Numbered from the stretch's first letter, positions 8,873 to 18,112 are shown. The stretch is 64,000 nucleotides of DNA from Arcticibacter pallidicorallinus (GCF_003002875.1 NZ_PVTH01000005.1:310001-374000); one strand, 5' to 3'. The notes: generated by a model from the letters alone, not told the origin. A program made the numbers and translations.

Positions 8873-10180
8873 ATGGCAGATAACCTAACACCTCTACAAC
8901 ATCTAAACATCTTCAAGACCCGGGGCGTTCAGATGAGAACTTTTCATATCACCTGGCTCACCTTTTTCTTTTGCTTCTTTGGTTGGTTTGGAGTAGCTCC
9001 TTTGATGCCTTTGATTAGAGAGCAATTGCATCTAAGTAAGGACCAGATCGGAAATATTATCATCGCTTCCGTTTCTGCCACGATCGTCGCCAGATTAATT
9101 ATTGGCAAGTTGTGCGATACCCTCGGCCCCCGCTTATCCTACACGATACTACTTGCGGTTGGCTCCATCCCGGTAATGTGTATTGGCCTGGCCAACAGTT
9201 ATGAAAGCTTTCTGATATTCAGATTTGTGATTGGGATTATCGGAGCGTCATTCGTCATCACTCAGTTCCACACATCCATGATGTTCGCGCCTAAAATCGT
9301 CGGAACGGCAAACGCTGTTACCGGAGGCTGGGGAAATCTTGGAGGCGGTGTTACGAACCTCGTTATGCCACTGATTGCTGCCGGCTTTGCAGGGCTGGGC
9401 TTTGTCAGTCAGGCCGACTCCTGGCGACTGGCTATGGTAGTTCCGGGCGTCATCTTATTAATCATGGCTTTTGTCTACTATAAATATACAAAGGATACTC
9501 CCGCCGGAAATTTCAAGGACATCGAACGAACGGCCGGAGTTAGCAAAAAAGGAACGTTTTTAATAGCACTGAAAGATTATCGTACATGGGTGCTCGCATT
9601 GGCTTACGCAGCGTGTTTCGGCATAGAAATAACAGTAGACAATGTAGCAGCTACGTACTTCACCGACAAGTTCGGCGCCTCCATGATTATGGCCGGGGCA
9701 ATGGCGGGCATATTCGGTGGCATGAACATCTTTGCGCGCGCGCTTGGCGGCTATGTAAGCGACAAGGTTGGCGAGAGTTATGGCTTAAGAGGAAAAGGTT
9801 TGTTACTTGGAGGTCTGCTACTGCTGGAAGGCATCGGAATAAGCCTTTTCGCTCAATCGCAAACGTTGGGAATGGCTATTCTGGCGATGCTGCTTTTTGC
9901 ATTATTTCTTAAAATGGCAAACGGCAGCACATACGGCATCGTGCCTTTTATAAATAAAGACGCTATCGGCACGGTCAGCGGAATAGTTGGCGCAGGTGGA
10001 AATCTTGGGGCAATGCTTGTTGGATTTCTTTTCAAGTCGGAGAGTCTTTCTTACGCAGACGCTTTTCATTATATCGGCATAGGTGTGGCCGTCATCGGAT
10101 TGCTGGTGTTCGTTACCAGGTTCAGAAACCCGCAAACAACAGCGCACGAAGTACCACATGTGAAGCTTCAGCAGGTTTAA
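8873..10180 (+). CDS. narK: Nitrate/nitrite transporter, NarK/NasA family (MFS)
   Basis: A 435-residue major facilitator protein with about twelve membrane segments. Family signatures are FGWFGVAPLMPLIREQL in the first helix region, the glycine-rich nitrate signature NAVTGGWGNLGGGVTN in helix 5, and its counterpart GTVSGIVGAGGNLGAM in the second half. These two glycine-rich stretches line the nitrate path in NarK-type carriers. It sits 14 bases before the nitrate reductase gene, so its role is nitrate uptake for assimilation, perhaps also nitrite exchange. The ATG lies at the end of an AT-rich leader. Confidence 0.93.
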   Translation: MADNLTPLQHLNIFKTRGVQMRTFHITWLTFFFCFFGWFGVAPLMPLIREQLHLSKDQIGNIIIASVSATIVARLIIGKLCDTLGPRLSYTILLAVGSIPVMCIGLANSYESFLIFRFVIGIIGASFVITQFHTSMMFAPKIVGTANAVTGGWGNLGGGVTNLVMPLIAAGFAGLGFVSQADSWRLAMVVPGVILLIMAFVYYKYTKDTPAGNFKDIERTAGVSKKGTFLIALKDYRTWVLALAYAACFGIEITVDNVAATYFTDKFGASMIMAGAMAGIFGGMNIFARALGGYVSDKVGESYGLRGKGLLLGGLLLLEGIGISLFAQSQTLGMAILAMLLFALFLKMANGSTYGIVPFINKDAIGTVSGIVGAGGNLGAMLVGFLFKSESLSYADAFHYIGIGVAVIGLLVFVTRFRNPQTTAHEVPHVKLQQV

Positions 10181-10194
10181 CCGTCAAAACAAAT

Positions 10195-13100
10195 ATGATG
10201 CAAAGTGAAAGAGGCAAAAGTTTTACCAGCACCTGCTGTTATTGCGGCGTGGGTTGCGGAGTAAAAGTTAGGGTTGAAGGAAATAATACCGTTTCTGTGG
10301 AAGGAGACAAAGAACATCCCGTCAACAAAGGCATGCTGTGCAGCAAGGGAATGAACCTGCAATACACGGTCAACGACAAGAGTGATCGCCTCCTTCATCC
10401 TCAAATGAGGTATAACAAAAATATGCCCCTGCAGAGGGTGAGCTGGGATGCTGCGCTGACCCGAACTGCAGCGGTTTTTAGTACCCTTATTGAAAAATAT
10501 GGACCTGACTCGGTCGCTTTTTATGCCTCCGGGCAGTGCCTCACAGAAGAATACTACGTCATCAATAAGCTCATAAAGGGATTTATTGGCAGCAATAATA
10601 TAGACACCAACTCGCGGCTCTGTATGAGCAGTGCTGTGACCGCCTACAAAATGGCGCTTGGTGAAGACAGTGTCCCGATCTGCTACGATGATATCGAGCT
10701 ATCGGACTGCCTTTTCGTGACGGGCGCTAATCCGGCCTGGTGCCACCCCATATTATGGCGGCGTATTGAAGCGCACAAAGCAGCGAATCCTCATATTAAG
10801 ATTATCATCGTTGACCCCAGGGCAACTGACAGTTGTTCCATCGCAGATCTGCACCTTCAAATCAATCCGGGAACGGATGTTACGCTTAACTATGCGATTG
10901 GAAGGGTCCTGATTGAAAGCGACAATATTGATATGGATTTTATCCGTCAGCATTCCGAAGGTTTTGACAGGTACCGCGAGCTTGTATTTGAAAAAACACT
11001 TGCTGAATCGGCTGCAATATGCGGAGTTGCAGAGAGCGATATTCTTCTCACAGCCACGTACATCGCATCGGCGAAGGGCTTCCTAACCATGTGGACGATG
11101 GGCTTGAACCAGAGTGCTATTGGGGTAAATAAAAATCTCAGCCTCATTAACCTCAACCTGATTACAGGGCATATTGGCAAACCCGGCTCAGGGCCCTTTT
11201 CGCTGACGGGGCAGCCCAATGCCATGGGTGGCCGGGAGGTTGGCGGTCTGGCTAACTTGCTACCCGCACACCGGGATCTCAACAACGGAGGTCACCGCGC
11301 CGAAGTGCAGAAATTCTGGGGAGGAACCGCTATATCCGACAAAGCAGGTTTAACAGCGACGGAAATGTTTGAAGCACTGCACGACGGGCGCCTGAAAGCC
11401 ATCTGGATCATTTGCACCAACCCCTTAACCAGTCTTCCGAACGCGCGATTTGTGGAGCAAGCGCTGAAGAAAGCCAAATATGTGGTTGTTCAGGACATCA
11501 GTGATCAGACTGAAAGCCTCGCCTATGCCGACGTCATTCTGCCGGCGGCAGCCTGGACGGAGAAAGAAGGCACGATGACGAACTCCGAAAGAAGAATCAG
11601 TCATCTTCAAAAATTAGTGGATCCGCCCGGCGAAGCTTTGCCTGACGCAGAAATCATTTGTCGCTTCGCCAGTAAAATGGGGTTTAAGGGGTTCGACTAT
11701 GCGTGCATGGAAGACATTTACAAGGAGCATACCCGCCTCACAAAACAAACGAACCTGAACATCGACGGACTCAGCTATTCGCTGATAGACGAACATAAAA
11801 CGATTCAGTGGCCTTTCAACAAAAAGAGTAATACCGGTACTGCCCGCCTGTTCGGCAATAAGCTCTTCTATACGCCCTCCCGGAAAGCGATTATTCATAG
11901 TCCACCTGACCACTTAAGCAGCGAAATGCCCGACACGGAATACCCTTTGATCCTGACTACGGGCAGGGTTCGCGATCACTGGCACACGATGACCAAGACA
12001 GGCAAGGTAAGCAAGCTGAAGCAGCACACGAAAGACGCTTACCTGGAAATACATCCTGCGGATGCGCTGGAGCTTGGCATCGAAAACGGACAAGTAAGCG
12101 TCGTCAGATCCCGTCGCGGAGAAGTTCAGGTTAAAGCGCGAATATCAACAGCGATGAAGCGGGGTGTGGTATTCCTGCCCATGCACTGGGGTAAAATACT
12201 TGGGAATGATCTCAACCGGACGAATAATATCACCAGCACGCTGATAGACCCTATATCTAAGGAACCGGACTTCAAATATTGTGCGGTGCGCGTAGAAAAA
12301 TGGAGCAAAGCACCTCAACGAATTGTCATCATTGGTGCAGGTGCAGGCGCCTTTGGCTTTGTAAAATCGCATCGCCAGATAAACAAAAACGATCATATTA
12401 CCGTGTTCAGCAAGGAAGATTCTCCTTTCTATAACCGCGTAATGCTGCCTGACTACATCAGTGGCGAACAGCGCTGGGAACAGCTCGTAAAAATGACAGA
12501 CGAGGAAGAACCGGAGTACAATATCCGTTTGCTAAGAGGTGTTAGTGTGGAGTATATCAATCGGGAGGCCAAATACGTCACCGATTCCAGAGGAAATAAA
12601 ACCCCTTACGATGTACTGATTATGGCAACAGGGAGCCGTGCGACTCTGCCCCGGCATGTACCTTCATTGCCAGGCATCTTCAGCATGAGGAACCGAACTG
12701 ATGCCGATAGCTTTAAGAAATACCTGCCGGCAAAGGCTCATGTGGTCATCGTTGGCGGTGGACTTCTGGGTTTGGAAATGGCAGCGTCCCTGCGTGAAAT
12801 TGGTGTGGATATTACTATTGTGCAGCGTGTCTCCCGCTTCTTAAACAGACAACTCGATCCTCTGGGTAGTCAGCTTTTACACGAAGAGATTACTGAGCAG
12901 GGATGCGATATTTTTTATAATGACGAGGTGCAGGTCTACTATGGGCGGTCAAAACTAACCGGCATTGGATTAAAAAGTGGCAGAAAGATCAATTGCGATG
13001 CGATGATTATCGCCATTGGTACCACGCCGAACATCGAGCTGGCGAGAAGCTGCGGTCTGAACTGCAAACGCGGTGTCATTGTAAACGAGCGCCTGCAGAC

Positions 13101-13707
13101 CAGCGATCCGGATATTTTTGCGATTGGCGAGATCGCCGAGTTCAAGGGCATCCTCTACGGCATAACAGCTGCAGCAGAACAGCAGGCAGAAGTGGTATCC
13201 GGATATCTGAACGGTGATATAGGCAGCTTTTACAAGGGGAGCATATTCATGAATATTATCAAAATTCATGGTTTCGATCTATGCAGCATCGGTATGCCTG
13301 AGTGTCCGGATGACCCCCAATATGAAGAGATTGTATTCATCGACAAAGCGAAACGCTATTATAAAAAATGCATCGTTCATCAGGACCGGCTTGTCGGAAC
13401 GATTCTGATAGGTGATAAAAGCGAATTCCAGGAATTCAGAGAACTTATCGCCAATCAAACAGAACTCAGTGAAAAACGCCTGACGCTGTTACGGAGCGGC
13501 AAAACCTCGGAGCGTGTTCTCGGAAAACTGATATGCAGCTGCAACAACGTAGGCAGCGGTAACATCACCAAACAGATGGACGCGGGTTGCATCGATTTCG
13601 GAGAACTTTGCTCCCTTACGGGTGCGGGTATGGGTTGCGGATCCTGCAGACCTGAAGTAAAACGCATTCTTGAACAGCTGAGAACGGAAGAAACCATGGC
13701 CTCTTAA
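10195..13707 (+). CDS. Assimilatory nitrate reductase fused to an NAD(P)H-FAD oxidoreductase and BFD domain
   Basis: A 1170-residue single-chain enzyme. Residues 1 to about 700 form a Mo-bis-MGD catalytic subunit of the NasA/NapA type: an N-terminal [4Fe-4S] site in CCYCGVGCGV completed by MLCSKG, the Mo-ligand cysteine in SRLCMSSAV, and the C-terminal molydopterin dinucleotide domain (LILTTGRVRDHWHTMT). Residues about 703-1030 form a Rossmann flavoprotein like NasB or the N-terminal part of NirB, with VVIVGGGLLGLEMAASL binding NAD(P)H. Residues about 1115-1160 are a BFD-like [2Fe-2S] domain (ICSCNN and MGCGSC). Electrons would pass from NAD(P)H through FAD and the clusters to Mo. It is cytoplasmic, with no Tat signal. 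Co-transcribed with narK and the rubredoxin gene. Confidence 0.9.
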   Translation: MMQSERGKSFTSTCCYCGVGCGVKVRVEGNNTVSVEGDKEHPVNKGMLCSKGMNLQYTVNDKSDRLLHPQMRYNKNMPLQRVSWDAALTRTAAVFSTLIEKYGPDSVAFYASGQCLTEEYYVINKLIKGFIGSNNIDTNSRLCMSSAVTAYKMALGEDSVPICYDDIELSDCLFVTGANPAWCHPILWRRIEAHKAANPHIKIIIVDPRATDSCSIADLHLQINPGTDVTLNYAIGRVLIESDNIDMDFIRQHSEGFDRYRELVFEKTLAESAAICGVAESDILLTATYIASAKGFLTMWTMGLNQSAIGVNKNLSLINLNLITGHIGKPGSGPFSLTGQPNAMGGREVGGLANLLPAHRDLNNGGHRAEVQKFWGGTAISDKAGLTATEMFEALHDGRLKAIWIICTNPLTSLPNARFVEQALKKAKYVVVQDISDQTESLAYADVILPAAAWTEKEGTMTNSERRISHLQKLVDPPGEALPDAEIICRFASKMGFKGFDYACMEDIYKEHTRLTKQTNLNIDGLSYSLIDEHKTIQWPFNKKSNTGTARLFGNKLFYTPSRKAIIHSPPDHLSSEMPDTEYPLILTTGRVRDHWHTMTKTGKVSKLKQHTKDAYLEIHPADALELGIENGQVSVVRSRRGEVQVKARISTAMKRGVVFLPMHWGKILGNDLNRTNNITSTLIDPISKEPDFKYCAVRVEKWSKAPQRIVIIGAGAGAFGFVKSHRQINKNDHITVFSKEDSPFYNRVMLPDYISGEQRWEQLVKMTDEEEPEYNIRLLRGVSVEYINREAKYVTDSRGNKTPYDVLIMATGSRATLPRHVPSLPGIFSMRNRTDADSFKKYLPAKAHVVIVGGGLLGLEMAASLREIGVDITIVQRVSRFLNRQLDPLGSQLLHEEITEQGCDIFYNDEVQVYYGRSKLTGIGLKSGRKINCDAMIIAIGTTPNIELARSCGLNCKRGVIVNERLQTSDPDIFAIGEIAEFKGILYGITAAAEQQAEVVSGYLNGDIGSFYKGSIFMNIIKIHGFDLCSIGMPECPDDPQYEEIVFIDKAKRYYKKCIVHQDRLVGTILIGDKSEFQEFRELIANQTELSEKRLTLLRSGKTSERVLGKLICSCNNVGSGNITKQMDAGCIDFGELCSLTGAGMGCGSCRPEVKRILEQLRTEETMAS

Positions 13708-13717
13708 TATCGTATTT

Positions 13718-15184
13718 ATGAGCAGAGTAAACATCAAGATAAACCTCCCGGGGGGAATTGTATCGACCGGAGACCTTCAAAATATTCTTCGGGGAGCCGA
13801 ATCGGCTGGCGCCTCGTCTGTATCCTTCGGTAACAGACAACAGTTGTATTTTGAAATCAACAATGAACAGCTGGAAGACCTTGAACATCAATTCTTTGTA
13901 TCTGATACTATTTACGAGGTTAACGCCAACCATTACCCCAATATCATCAGCTCTTATGTCAGCGAAGATCTATTCGATAACACAGGCTGGCTCCGTGAAG
14001 GTGTTTATAAAGACATTCTGGATTCCTTTTCCTTCACACCTACGCTGAAGATCAACCTGGTAGACAGCAGCCAAACCTTCGTTCCTTTTTTTTCCGGCAA
14101 CCTTAACTTCATTTCATCTGATATCAGTAATTACTGGTACTTGTATGTGCGTTTTCCGAAAACTAATGTCATCTACTGCTGGTCTACTCTTATCTATTCG
14201 GAAGACATTTGCGCAATGAGCAAGCGGGTCGAAAGTACAATTCTGGATCACCCCCGAGCTTTTTATGACACAGAGGCTGCAGATGGTCATTTTCTGGAGC
14301 ACAAAGTTTCTCCACCTGCCGGTTCGATCAGACAGTTACCCTCTTCTTCGTTGCAACTCCCATCCTTCCAAATTCCCTGCTATGAAGGCTTCGGACGGTA
14401 TGGGGATAAGTATTGGCTGGGCATTTACAGGAGAACTGAACTTTTTTCGATCGCTTTTCTGAAAGATCTCTGCGCGATGTGTATTCAATGCAGAATTGGC
14501 CAGATCTACACTACCCCCTGGAGGACTATATTGATAAAAGGTATATCCACTGCAGATATTGAATCATGGAGAATTCTGCTTGTCAAACATGGAATCGGTA
14601 CAAGGCATGCAGCCACTGAGCTTAACTGGCAAACGGAAGATCTGTGCGAGTCTGGTCTCAGTTTAAAACTCGCTCTGGCAAAACAATTCGACCAGGAAGA
14701 CCTGTCGACCGGCGATCTCTGTTTCGCCATTAAGATGAATCCGAAAGCCGGGCTTTTTGGTTCGGTCATCATAAGAAAAGTGCAGAATTCTGATCCGGGA
14801 GAATCAAGGCAAGGCTTTGACATACTGCATACGGCCGACTTTAATCCAAATTCCAGGAAATTAGTTCGGTACAGCACGGATGTTCCTGAAGATGATTTAG
14901 CCACGGTATTGACTGAGCTCTGCCATTATTATGCTGATCAAAGTACTTCAACTATTCATCCAAAAGATATAGACTCAGAAAATCTGATTCATCAGGAGAC
15001 TTTGGACACCGTCTTGCAATGTAAACTCTGCTTGACGATTTATGACGGGAAGACCGGCTATAAAGCGGAAGGTGTGAAATCAGGTATCTTGTTCGAGGAT
15101 TTGCCGGAGGATTTTTGTTGTTCGCTTTGTGAGGCCGACATATCGGCCTTTATCGAGATAGAGCGGCATAAGTTGTACGCATAA
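13718..15184 (+). CDS. Rubredoxin domain fused to a degenerate nitrite/sulfite reductase fold
   Basis: A 488-residue protein following the nitrate reductase by 10 bases. The last 55 residues are a rubredoxin: CKLC, then YDGKTGY, FEDLPEDF, and CSLC give the four iron-binding cysteines. The rest resembles a siroheme reductase with two ferredoxin-like halves, one near residues 1-65 (ending SFGNRQQLYFEI) and one near 230-300 (IYTTPWRTILIKGI, the equivalent of the TPWQ motif). The siroheme/[4Fe-4S] ligands C-x5-C and C-x3-C are absent; only the first cysteine of the pair may survive in LCESGLSLKLA. It therefore looks like an electron carrier or scaffold rather than a nitrite reductase. Function is not established. 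Confidence 0.75.
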   Translation: MSRVNIKINLPGGIVSTGDLQNILRGAESAGASSVSFGNRQQLYFEINNEQLEDLEHQFFVSDTIYEVNANHYPNIISSYVSEDLFDNTGWLREGVYKDILDSFSFTPTLKINLVDSSQTFVPFFSGNLNFISSDISNYWYLYVRFPKTNVIYCWSTLIYSEDICAMSKRVESTILDHPRAFYDTEAADGHFLEHKVSPPAGSIRQLPSSSLQLPSFQIPCYEGFGRYGDKYWLGIYRRTELFSIAFLKDLCAMCIQCRIGQIYTTPWRTILIKGISTADIESWRILLVKHGIGTRHAATELNWQTEDLCESGLSLKLALAKQFDQEDLSTGDLCFAIKMNPKAGLFGSVIIRKVQNSDPGESRQGFDILHTADFNPNSRKLVRYSTDVPEDDLATVLTELCHYYADQSTSTIHPKDIDSENLIHQETLDTVLQCKLCLTIYDGKTGYKAEGVKSGILFEDLPEDFCCSLCEADISAFIEIERHKLYA

Positions 15185-15242
15185 TTACAACACTTTTGCT
15201 TTTTAAGCGTTACTTTAGATCGTTTCCTGGCAATCGAGAACA

Positions 15243-16202
15243 ATGACAGAGATCAAGGATAGTTTTAACAGAACCTTCAAGACACTTCGGGTAAGCTTGC
15301 TGAACACCTGTAACCTCGCTTGCGTGTACTGCTGTTTCGGTAATGAAGATAGTAAAGAAAATTATCGAAGCGGGAAGAACCAGGCGCTTCAGACTGATGA
15401 ATTGCTGAAGCTGATTGCAAAATTACATGAGCGCCTTGATTTGAGTGTTGTCCGACTTACAGGTGGAGAGCCACTGTTATATAAAGAGCTTCCTGAGCTC
15501 GTCAGAGGCATACGCAATCTGGGCATTAATAACCTGAAGCTGACTACAAACGGACTGCTTCTTGAAAAAATGGCTCCGGCACTGCAGGATGCCGGGATTA
15601 CTTCCATCAACGTTTCACTGGACGCCATCGACCCGGAAGTTTACCATCTGATGAGTCGCCGGCATGACCTCAGCCGAACGCTGAGAGGCATTGAAGCAGC
15701 ACAGCGACTGGGGATAGAGGTTAAAATCAACTCGGTTGTCATGAAAGGGTTGAACGATAGCCAGATCCTTCCCTTACTGAAGTACGCCTTCGAGAGAAGT
15801 ATCAGGATCAGATTCCTGGAAATCATGGCTATGGGCCACCTCCACGATACTGCCGATCAGCACTTTTTTTCGCAGGAAGAAATACTTGCCAGGATTGACA
15901 CAAATTACCCGGCCTTCCCTCTGCCTCGTAAACGTTCTTCTACTTCAAACTACTGGCAGACCCGGGACGGGAATATTTTCGGCATCGTAGCGAATGAGAG
16001 TGAGCCCTTTTGTTCAGATTGCAACCGCTTGCGTCTCGATGCTTATGGCAATATTTACGGCTGTCTGAGCAGCAATAATCCTATCAGTATTCTCGAGACT
16101 GAATCCCAGAATCTGGACAGCAGTCTCCGTGAGGCGCTTGCTCAAAAACAATCCATTAAATTTACAGGAAGCACACTTAGCATGCTACACATTGGGGGAT
16201 AG
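15243..16202 (+). CDS. moaA: GTP 3',8-cyclase MoaA
   Basis: A 319-residue radical SAM enzyme that starts Moco synthesis by converting GTP to 3',8-cyclo-GTP. The N-terminal SAM cluster is CNLACVYC. The second, C-terminal [4Fe-4S] cluster that binds GTP is CSDCNRLRLDAYGNIYGC. LTGGEPLLY follows the first cluster as expected, and the protein ends in the conserved Gly-Gly tail (LHIGG) needed for catalysis. It is slightly short at the N terminus compared with E. coli MoaA. It heads the moaA-moaD-moaE-mobA block downstream of the nitrate genes. Confidence 0.95.
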   Translation: MTEIKDSFNRTFKTLRVSLLNTCNLACVYCCFGNEDSKENYRSGKNQALQTDELLKLIAKLHERLDLSVVRLTGGEPLLYKELPELVRGIRNLGINNLKLTTNGLLLEKMAPALQDAGITSINVSLDAIDPEVYHLMSRRHDLSRTLRGIEAAQRLGIEVKINSVVMKGLNDSQILPLLKYAFERSIRIRFLEIMAMGHLHDTADQHFFSQEEILARIDTNYPAFPLPRKRSSTSNYWQTRDGNIFGIVANESEPFCSDCNRLRLDAYGNIYGCLSSNNPISILETESQNLDSSLREALAQKQSIKFTGSTLSMLHIGG

Positions 16203-16208
16203 TAACAC

Positions 16209-16442
16209 ATGAAAATAGAAGTCTTTGCCGCCTTGAAAAATTATTTCAGTAAGGAATTTGAAATAACAGAACAACTGGAAACGGTTGCTGATCTGAGGCA
16301 ACACCTGAAGAACATAAATCCATCATCTTCACAGCTCATTAATATGTGCCGTTTTGTAGTGCAGGAGGACCTGGTCACTGATGCTCACCCCCTGCTGTCC
16401 AACGATCATGTGGTTGTATTACCACCAAGCAGCGGAGGTTAG
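16209..16442 (+). CDS. moaD: Molybdopterin synthase sulfur carrier subunit MoaD
   Basis: A 77-residue ubiquitin-like protein ending in the diagnostic Gly-Gly (LPPSSGG), whose terminal glycine is thiocarboxylated to donate sulfur in molybdopterin synthase. It begins 6 bases after moaA and its stop codon lies 1 base before the moaE start, as expected for two subunits of one complex. The activating enzyme MoeB is not encoded in the window. Confidence 0.93.
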   Translation: MKIEVFAALKNYFSKEFEITEQLETVADLRQHLKNINPSSSQLINMCRFVVQEDLVTDAHPLLSNDHVVVLPPSSGG

Positions 16443-16443
16443 G

Positions 16444-16911
16444 ATGATCTATATAACAGAAGAACAGCTGGACCTGCCAGGATTGCTGGCTGCGTCTCAC
16501 CATCCTGGCGCAGGAGCGGTAGTTTTGTTCAGCGGCGAAGTGCGCGATAACAACGTAGGGAAGAAAGTGGATTACATCGAGTACGAATCATACGCTCCTA
16601 TGGCCTCCAAGATGATGAACCAGATTATGGAAGACGCCCGTCAGCGTTGGGACCTTCAGATTGCCGTTGCCCAGCACCGCATTGGTAAGGTGAAAATTTC
16701 AGAATCGGCGGTGGTCGTTATTACTGCCTCCGCGCACAGAAGCGAGGCTTATGCCAGCAACCGCTATATCATTGACCGTATAAAACATGAGGTTCCGATC
16801 TGGAAATGTGAGTATTTTGCAGATGGCACGAGCGTATGGGGAGGCAACTGCAATTGCCACACGGAAACGGGAGATCTGAACAAGCATATATACGAATCAG
16901 AGAACGGATGA
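16444..16911 (+). CDS. moaE: Molybdopterin synthase catalytic subunit MoaE
   Basis: A 155-residue MoaE, which with thiocarboxylated MoaD puts the two dithiolene sulfurs on cyclic pyranopterin monophosphate. Signatures are GAVVLFSGEVRDNN, LEYE-like IEYESYAPMA, HRIGKVKISE and the catalytic region HRSEAYASNRYIIDRIKHEVPIWK. The start at 16444 is chosen because it begins the family N terminus and avoids a long overlap with moaD. Its stop overlaps the mobA start. Confidence 0.94.
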   Translation: MIYITEEQLDLPGLLAASHHPGAGAVVLFSGEVRDNNVGKKVDYIEYESYAPMASKMMNQIMEDARQRWDLQIAVAQHRIGKVKISESAVVVITASAHRSEAYASNRYIIDRIKHEVPIWKCEYFADGTSVWGGNCNCHTETGDLNKHIYESENG

Positions 16912-17480
16912 TGCTGGGTGTAGTGCTCTGCGGAGGTGAAAGCAAGCGAATGGGGAGCGATAAAGGTTTGCTTCCAGCGGATGGTGAGTCTTGGGCGGAA
17001 CGAGCCGCCTCTAAGTTATCGAAGCTGAACATTCCGGTCGTGCTGTCGGTCAATGCGGCACAACTTGAGTCTTACGGTCCGGTTTTTGCCCCCTCTGAAC
17101 TGGTTGTTGATACGGTGGATGCAAGGGGACCGCTAAAGGGCTTACTTAGTGTTCACAAAGCTCATCCGGATAAAGATGTTCTGGTTCTTGCCTGCGACAT
17201 GCTTGATATTGACTTCAGTACGCTGCAAGTGTTGAAACAGGCTTACGAGACAACAGAAGGGGCTTTTGACTACTATGTTTATGAAAAGGATGAGTTTATC
17301 GAGCCACTCTGTGCGATCTACCCCGGGCGGACACTCCAGTCGCTGCACACGATACTTGTCTCGGGAGCTCTCCCATCCTTCTCCCTGCAGCGACTAATCC
17401 CCGGATCAAATTACAAAAGCATTGCGATACCAGATGATCAGAAATTCGCGAACTACAACGCGAACAATCCATTCGTCTGA
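16908..17480 (+). CDS. mobA: Molybdenum cofactor guanylyltransferase MobA
   Basis: A 190-residue nucleotidyltransferase that joins GMP to Mo-molybdopterin, giving the guanine dinucleotide form used by bis-MGD enzymes such as the nitrate reductase here. The N-terminal GTP-binding signature is LCGGESKRMGSDKG, followed by GPLKGLLS and the metal-binding VLACDMLDID. The start overlaps the moaE stop by four bases (a second ATG follows directly at 16911). The presence of mobA matches the bis-MGD requirement of the upstream reductase. It is the last gene of the island. Confidence 0.9.
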   Translation: MMLGVVLCGGESKRMGSDKGLLPADGESWAERAASKLSKLNIPVVLSVNAAQLESYGPVFAPSELVVDTVDARGPLKGLLSVHKAHPDKDVLVLACDMLDIDFSTLQVLKQAYETTEGAFDYYVYEKDEFIEPLCAIYPGRTLQSLHTILVSGALPSFSLQRLIPGSNYKSIAIPDDQKFANYNANNPFV

Positions 17481-17518
17481 GGATTGAAGGCAACTTCCAT
17501 TATTATCGAAAAACCAAC

Positions 17519-17526
17519 TATATTTG
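17519..17526 (+). promoter_or_regulatory. -7 box of the efp promoter
   Basis: TATATTTG matches the TAnnTTTG element perfectly and lies 25 bases before the efp ATG. No TTG lies at the usual distance upstream, so the -33 element is weak or absent. It marks efp as a separate transcription unit from mobA. Confidence 0.45.
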
Positions 17527-17551
17527 GCATCAAATCTTTACACTTATTTTA

Positions 17552-18112
17552 ATGGCAAAGGCATCTGAAGTAAAAACAGGAAATATCTTACGTTACAACG
17601 GCGAACTGGTAACGGTTGAAGAACATGTACACCGTACACCAGGAAAAGGCGGTGCCTTTTATCTCGGAAAATTTCGTAATATCAAAACAGGGAAAATTGT
17701 AGAAGCGCGTTTGGGTACTGATGAGCAGGTTGAGATCTGCCGCGTTGAGACAAACGACTACCAATACTTATATGACGAGGGCGACTATTTTGTAGTGATG
17801 GACAATGTAAGTTTCGACCAGTTTAATATTCCAAAAGCGTTATTCGGCCCATCTGCGAGATTCTTAAAAGAAGGCATGAACGTGGTTGTTTCCTTCGAAA
17901 GTGAAGAACCGATCATGGCGCAGGCTCCAAACTTCGTAGAGCTTGAGATTACGTATGCAGAGCCCGCTGTTAAAGGCGATACATCATCAGGCGCTCAGAA
18001 GTATGCAACTACAGAGAACGGCGTTGAAGTAAAAGTTCCATTATTTGTCAACCAGGGCGATAAGATCAAGGTAGACACCCGGACAGGTGACTATGTGGAA
18101 CGAGTAAAATAA
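17552..18112 (+). CDS. efp: Translation elongation factor P
   Basis: A 186-residue EF-P of normal length with its three beta-barrel domains. EF-P binds next to the P-site tRNA and relieves stalling at polyproline stretches. The tip loop that contacts the tRNA CCA end reads TPGKGGAF, with Lys32 at the position that is modified in some bacteria; no modification enzyme is visible nearby. The C-terminal OB domain ends in VDTRTGDYVERVK, matching the family signature. It has its own promoter and is followed by a strong terminator. Confidence 0.97.
   Translation: MAKASEVKTGNILRYNGELVTVEEHVHRTPGKGGAFYLGKFRNIKTGKIVEARLGTDEQVEICRVETNDYQYLYDEGDYFVVMDNVSFDQFNIPKALFGPSARFLKEGMNVVVSFESEEPIMAQAPNFVELEITYAEPAVKGDTSSGAQKYATTENGVEVKVPLFVNQGDKIKVDTRTGDYVERVK

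Noticed and set aside
13718-15184. Functional assimilatory nitrite reductase
   Set aside because: The four siroheme/[4Fe-4S] cysteine ligands are missing.
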